The position numbers were made by a program, and so were the translations under genes. Below the pieces are notes generated by a model. It saw nothing but the letters and a program-made list of their open reading frames with translations. It made no database searches and was not told the origin of the DNA. 64,000 nt of DNA from Chitinophaga silvatica (lineage in GTDB: Bacteria > Bacteroidota > Bacteroidia > Chitinophagales > Chitinophagaceae), in the NCBI RefSeq assembly GCF_003419895.1, contig NZ_QPMM01000007.1, positions 186,001 through 250,000 on the forward strand, read 5' to 3'. Of the stretch, positions 62,236 to 64,000 are shown in pieces; positions within the stretch are counted from its first letter, which is position 1; each line of letters starts with the position of its first letter.

Positions 62236-63861
62236 ATGAAAAACGTTATGAAATATATATTTCCTGTTATGCTGCTGCTGTTGATGGCTACTATCTCCTG
62301 TAATAAAATGCTGGATGAAAAGGTAGTAACCAATGCAACAGATGATTTTTATAATACAAAGGCTGGTTTCCTGACTGCAGTGAATGGTTCCTATGTGTCG
62401 ATGCGCAACTTCTATAGTTCAGAAAGAGGAATGACACTAACTGAAACTGGTACCGATATCATAACCAACGGCTCGGATGGTAACTATAAGTTTACAAGTC
62501 AATATACCTCACAACTCGATTCACGTTATGATCATGTAAGAGAAGTCTGGAATAGTTTTTATCAGACATTGAATACCTGCAACGTTGTAATCAGCCGGGC
62601 AGATAAAATCAAAGATCTGGATGATGCTACTAAAAAGAAAGGAATTGCTGAGGCTAAGTTCTGTCGTGCGCACTATCATTTTACATTGATGGAGATGTTT
62701 GGAGCTATCCCTTTAAGTCTGAAAGAAAATACCGATATTTTACGGGAAGCGCATCGCGACTCGGTATCGGCAGTATTTACTGCTGTGATCAATGATTTGC
62801 TGGATGCTGAAAAGGATTTGCCGGCTTCCCAATCGGAATGGGGGCGAGCTACCAGGCCGGCAGCGGAACATCTATTGGCAAGAGTATATCTCACCCGGGC
62901 ATCTTCGGCGGCCGCACAGGCAACCGACTACGAAAATGCAGCTAAATATGCCGATATGGTGATTAAAAACTATGGATTTAAATTATTGGACGATCCTGGA
63001 TTAGTTTGGGCGCAGGGAAAGGAAAACAATAGCGAAACTATTTGGGCTGCACAGTTTACCACCGATCCGCTTTATAATTATCCGGATAATAATGCCTGTC
63101 GGTTTTTCCTGATGCAATACGATGTATTACCAGGTATGAAACGCGATTTGCCCAATGGCACTCCATGGAAGCGTTTCAGACCTACCAAGTTCCTGTTGGA
63201 TACGCTGTACAAGGAGCGTGTACACGATACCCGCTATGAAAAATTCTTCACTTCTGTATGGTTTACCAACGCTCCAACTTCTACACTGAATCTTGGTGAT
63301 ACTTCCATTTATTTACCGGGATTTGACGTATCAGCGGCGGAAATTGCAAGCAAAAAATATATGCTGGTACCACCCAGATTATATACAGAAAAGCTCTACC
63401 CATCTCTGAACAAATTTGCAGATGCTCTACGACCAGATAACCAGGCTTCGGGAGTAAGGCCCTTTATCGCATTTCGGCTGGCGGAAACTTACCTGATTGA
63501 GGCTGAAGCGATGCTGATGCAGGGCGACCCACAAACTGCAGCCAATCTGGTGAACGTAGTGCGGTTAAGAGCAGCACGAGTTGGAACTACAGATACAGAA
63601 ACTCAGACGCACCGCGACGCCATGAAAGTAGGGCCCGCCAACATGAGTATAGATTTTCTGCTCGATGAAAGAGGACGTGAACTGGTAGGAGAGCAGCTCC
63701 GCTGGTTTGATCTTGTCAGAACCCATAAACTCCTGGAAAGGGTGCGGCTACATAATGATGAAGCTCGTGCTAATATTAAATCCGCGCATGTATTGCGACC
63801 AATTCCACAGGATCAGATCGACAGAACAAAGAATGAGTTCCTGCAGAATCCGGGTTATTGA
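62236..63861 (+). CDS. SusD/RagB-family nutrient-binding lipoprotein
   Basis: A 541-residue lipoprotein with lipobox Cys22 (ATISC-NKML). It shows the SusD helices (EAKFCRAHYHFTLMEMFGAIPL, about residues 137-160; AEHLLARVYLTRA) and the C-terminal DERGRELVGEQLRWFDLVRTH motif. It would form the lid of the SusC barrel encoded immediately upstream. The locus may continue to the right of the window, but a 116-base inverted-repeat unit follows 10 bases after the stop. Confidence 0.95.
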   Translation: MKNVMKYIFPVMLLLLMATISCNKMLDEKVVTNATDDFYNTKAGFLTAVNGSYVSMRNFYSSERGMTLTETGTDIITNGSDGNYKFTSQYTSQLDSRYDHVREVWNSFYQTLNTCNVVISRADKIKDLDDATKKKGIAEAKFCRAHYHFTLMEMFGAIPLSLKENTDILREAHRDSVSAVFTAVINDLLDAEKDLPASQSEWGRATRPAAEHLLARVYLTRASSAAAQATDYENAAKYADMVIKNYGFKLLDDPGLVWAQGKENNSETIWAAQFTTDPLYNYPDNNACRFFLMQYDVLPGMKRDLPNGTPWKRFRPTKFLLDTLYKERVHDTRYEKFFTSVWFTNAPTSTLNLGDTSIYLPGFDVSAAEIASKKYMLVPPRLYTEKLYPSLNKFADALRPDNQASGVRPFIAFRLAETYLIEAEAMLMQGDPQTAANLVNVVRLRAARVGTTDTETQTHRDAMKVGPANMSIDFLLDERGRELVGEQLRWFDLVRTHKLLERVRLHNDEARANIKSAHVLRPIPQDQIDRTKNEFLQNPGY

Positions 63862-63871
63862 TTGATATAGT

Positions 63872-63987
63872 AATAAAAAGAAGTGTATCAAATGGAGTTT
63901 AAAAGCCGTGAAAATTAACTAAACAAGTATTTTCCGTTCAAATACCCGAAATAGGGTAGAAATTACTTTGATACACTTCTTTTTATT
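63872..63987. repeat. Inverted-repeat unit with 21-bp perfect ends
   Basis: The 21 bases at 63872-63892 are the exact reverse complement of 63967-63987, with 74 bases between. The ends contain AAGTGTATCAAA and its complement. The right arm ends in a T-rich stretch, so as RNA it could also terminate the SusCD transcript. A miniature transposable element is the other reading; no clear target duplication is seen. Confidence 0.55.
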
Positions 63988-64000
63988 TTGGATTTGTTTA

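Noticed and set aside
1..64000. CRISPR arrays or rRNA genes
   Set aside because: No regularly spaced repeats of 24-40 bases and no rRNA-like conserved stretches were seen.

Overview
The window is chromosomal DNA of a Bacteroidota bacterium, most likely a Chitinophagaceae-type soil or plant glycan degrader (inference). The grounds are four SusC/SusD pairs, many lipoproteins with an XXXC-K lipobox, type IX secretion genes (porV and the sorting domain of a partial porU), LytS/LytTR signalling, and a tRNA promoter with the phylum-specific TTTG-N19-TAnnTTTG form. No species can be named from sequence alone.

Region 1 (1-19157): the 3' end of a T9SS gene (probably porU), then porV, and with no visible terminator a tightly spaced run of ten genes. 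These are SusC-SusD-FAS1/CBM6x2-DUF5007-like, then SusC-SusD-FAS1-DUF5008/delta-60 propeller-alkaline phosphatase-like/DUF4983-DUF1735/CBM6. The run ends at a strong hairpin. It encodes two SusCD transporters with a set of surface lipoproteins but no recognisable polysaccharide-cleaving enzyme. The phosphatase-fold member has lost several metal ligands.

Region 2 (19158-25080): housekeeping and stress genes: DUF5655, AI-2E-family permease, a GNAT, DUF899 with a small Cys-rich membrane protein, and an M1 aminopeptidase.

Region 3 (25266-34280): a compact polysaccharide utilisation locus. A one-protein transmembrane regulator (LamG/Kelch outside, SARP-like winged helix inside) is followed by SusC, SusD and a GH99/WbsX-like lipoprotein. 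YccF, YtxH-like and YdeI-like genes follow.

Region 4 (35676-42830): tRNA-Lys(TTT) with nested, decaying genomic islands at its 3' end. The tRNA 3' end is repeated at 39823 and, degenerately, at 42736. Each copy is followed by its own hairpin terminator. Island A carries a pair of small HEPN-type genes (one with R-x4-H), a GNAT pseudogene with two in-frame stops and a broken tyrosine integrase. Island B carries the tail of a serine recombinase and a beta-helix protein; a Trp-rich secreted protein also lies in it.

Region 5 (43339-49597): a LytS/LytTR two-component system divergent from an outer-membrane beta-barrel gene, with 21-bp-phased direct repeats between them, and a zincin/discoidin lipoprotein.

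Region 6 (49598-53518): an AT-rich cassette of a deaminase, a lipoprotein and a DUF262/HNH (GmrSD-like) protein that looks like an acquired defence module.

Region 7 (53578-63987): a second glycan locus with a GH127-type beta-L-arabinofuranosidase and a GH43-like enzyme, a DnaJ-KTSC protein, a DHFR-like reductase, and a SusC/SusD pair with a LacI-type operator over its promoter. The window closes with a 21-bp inverted-repeat unit.
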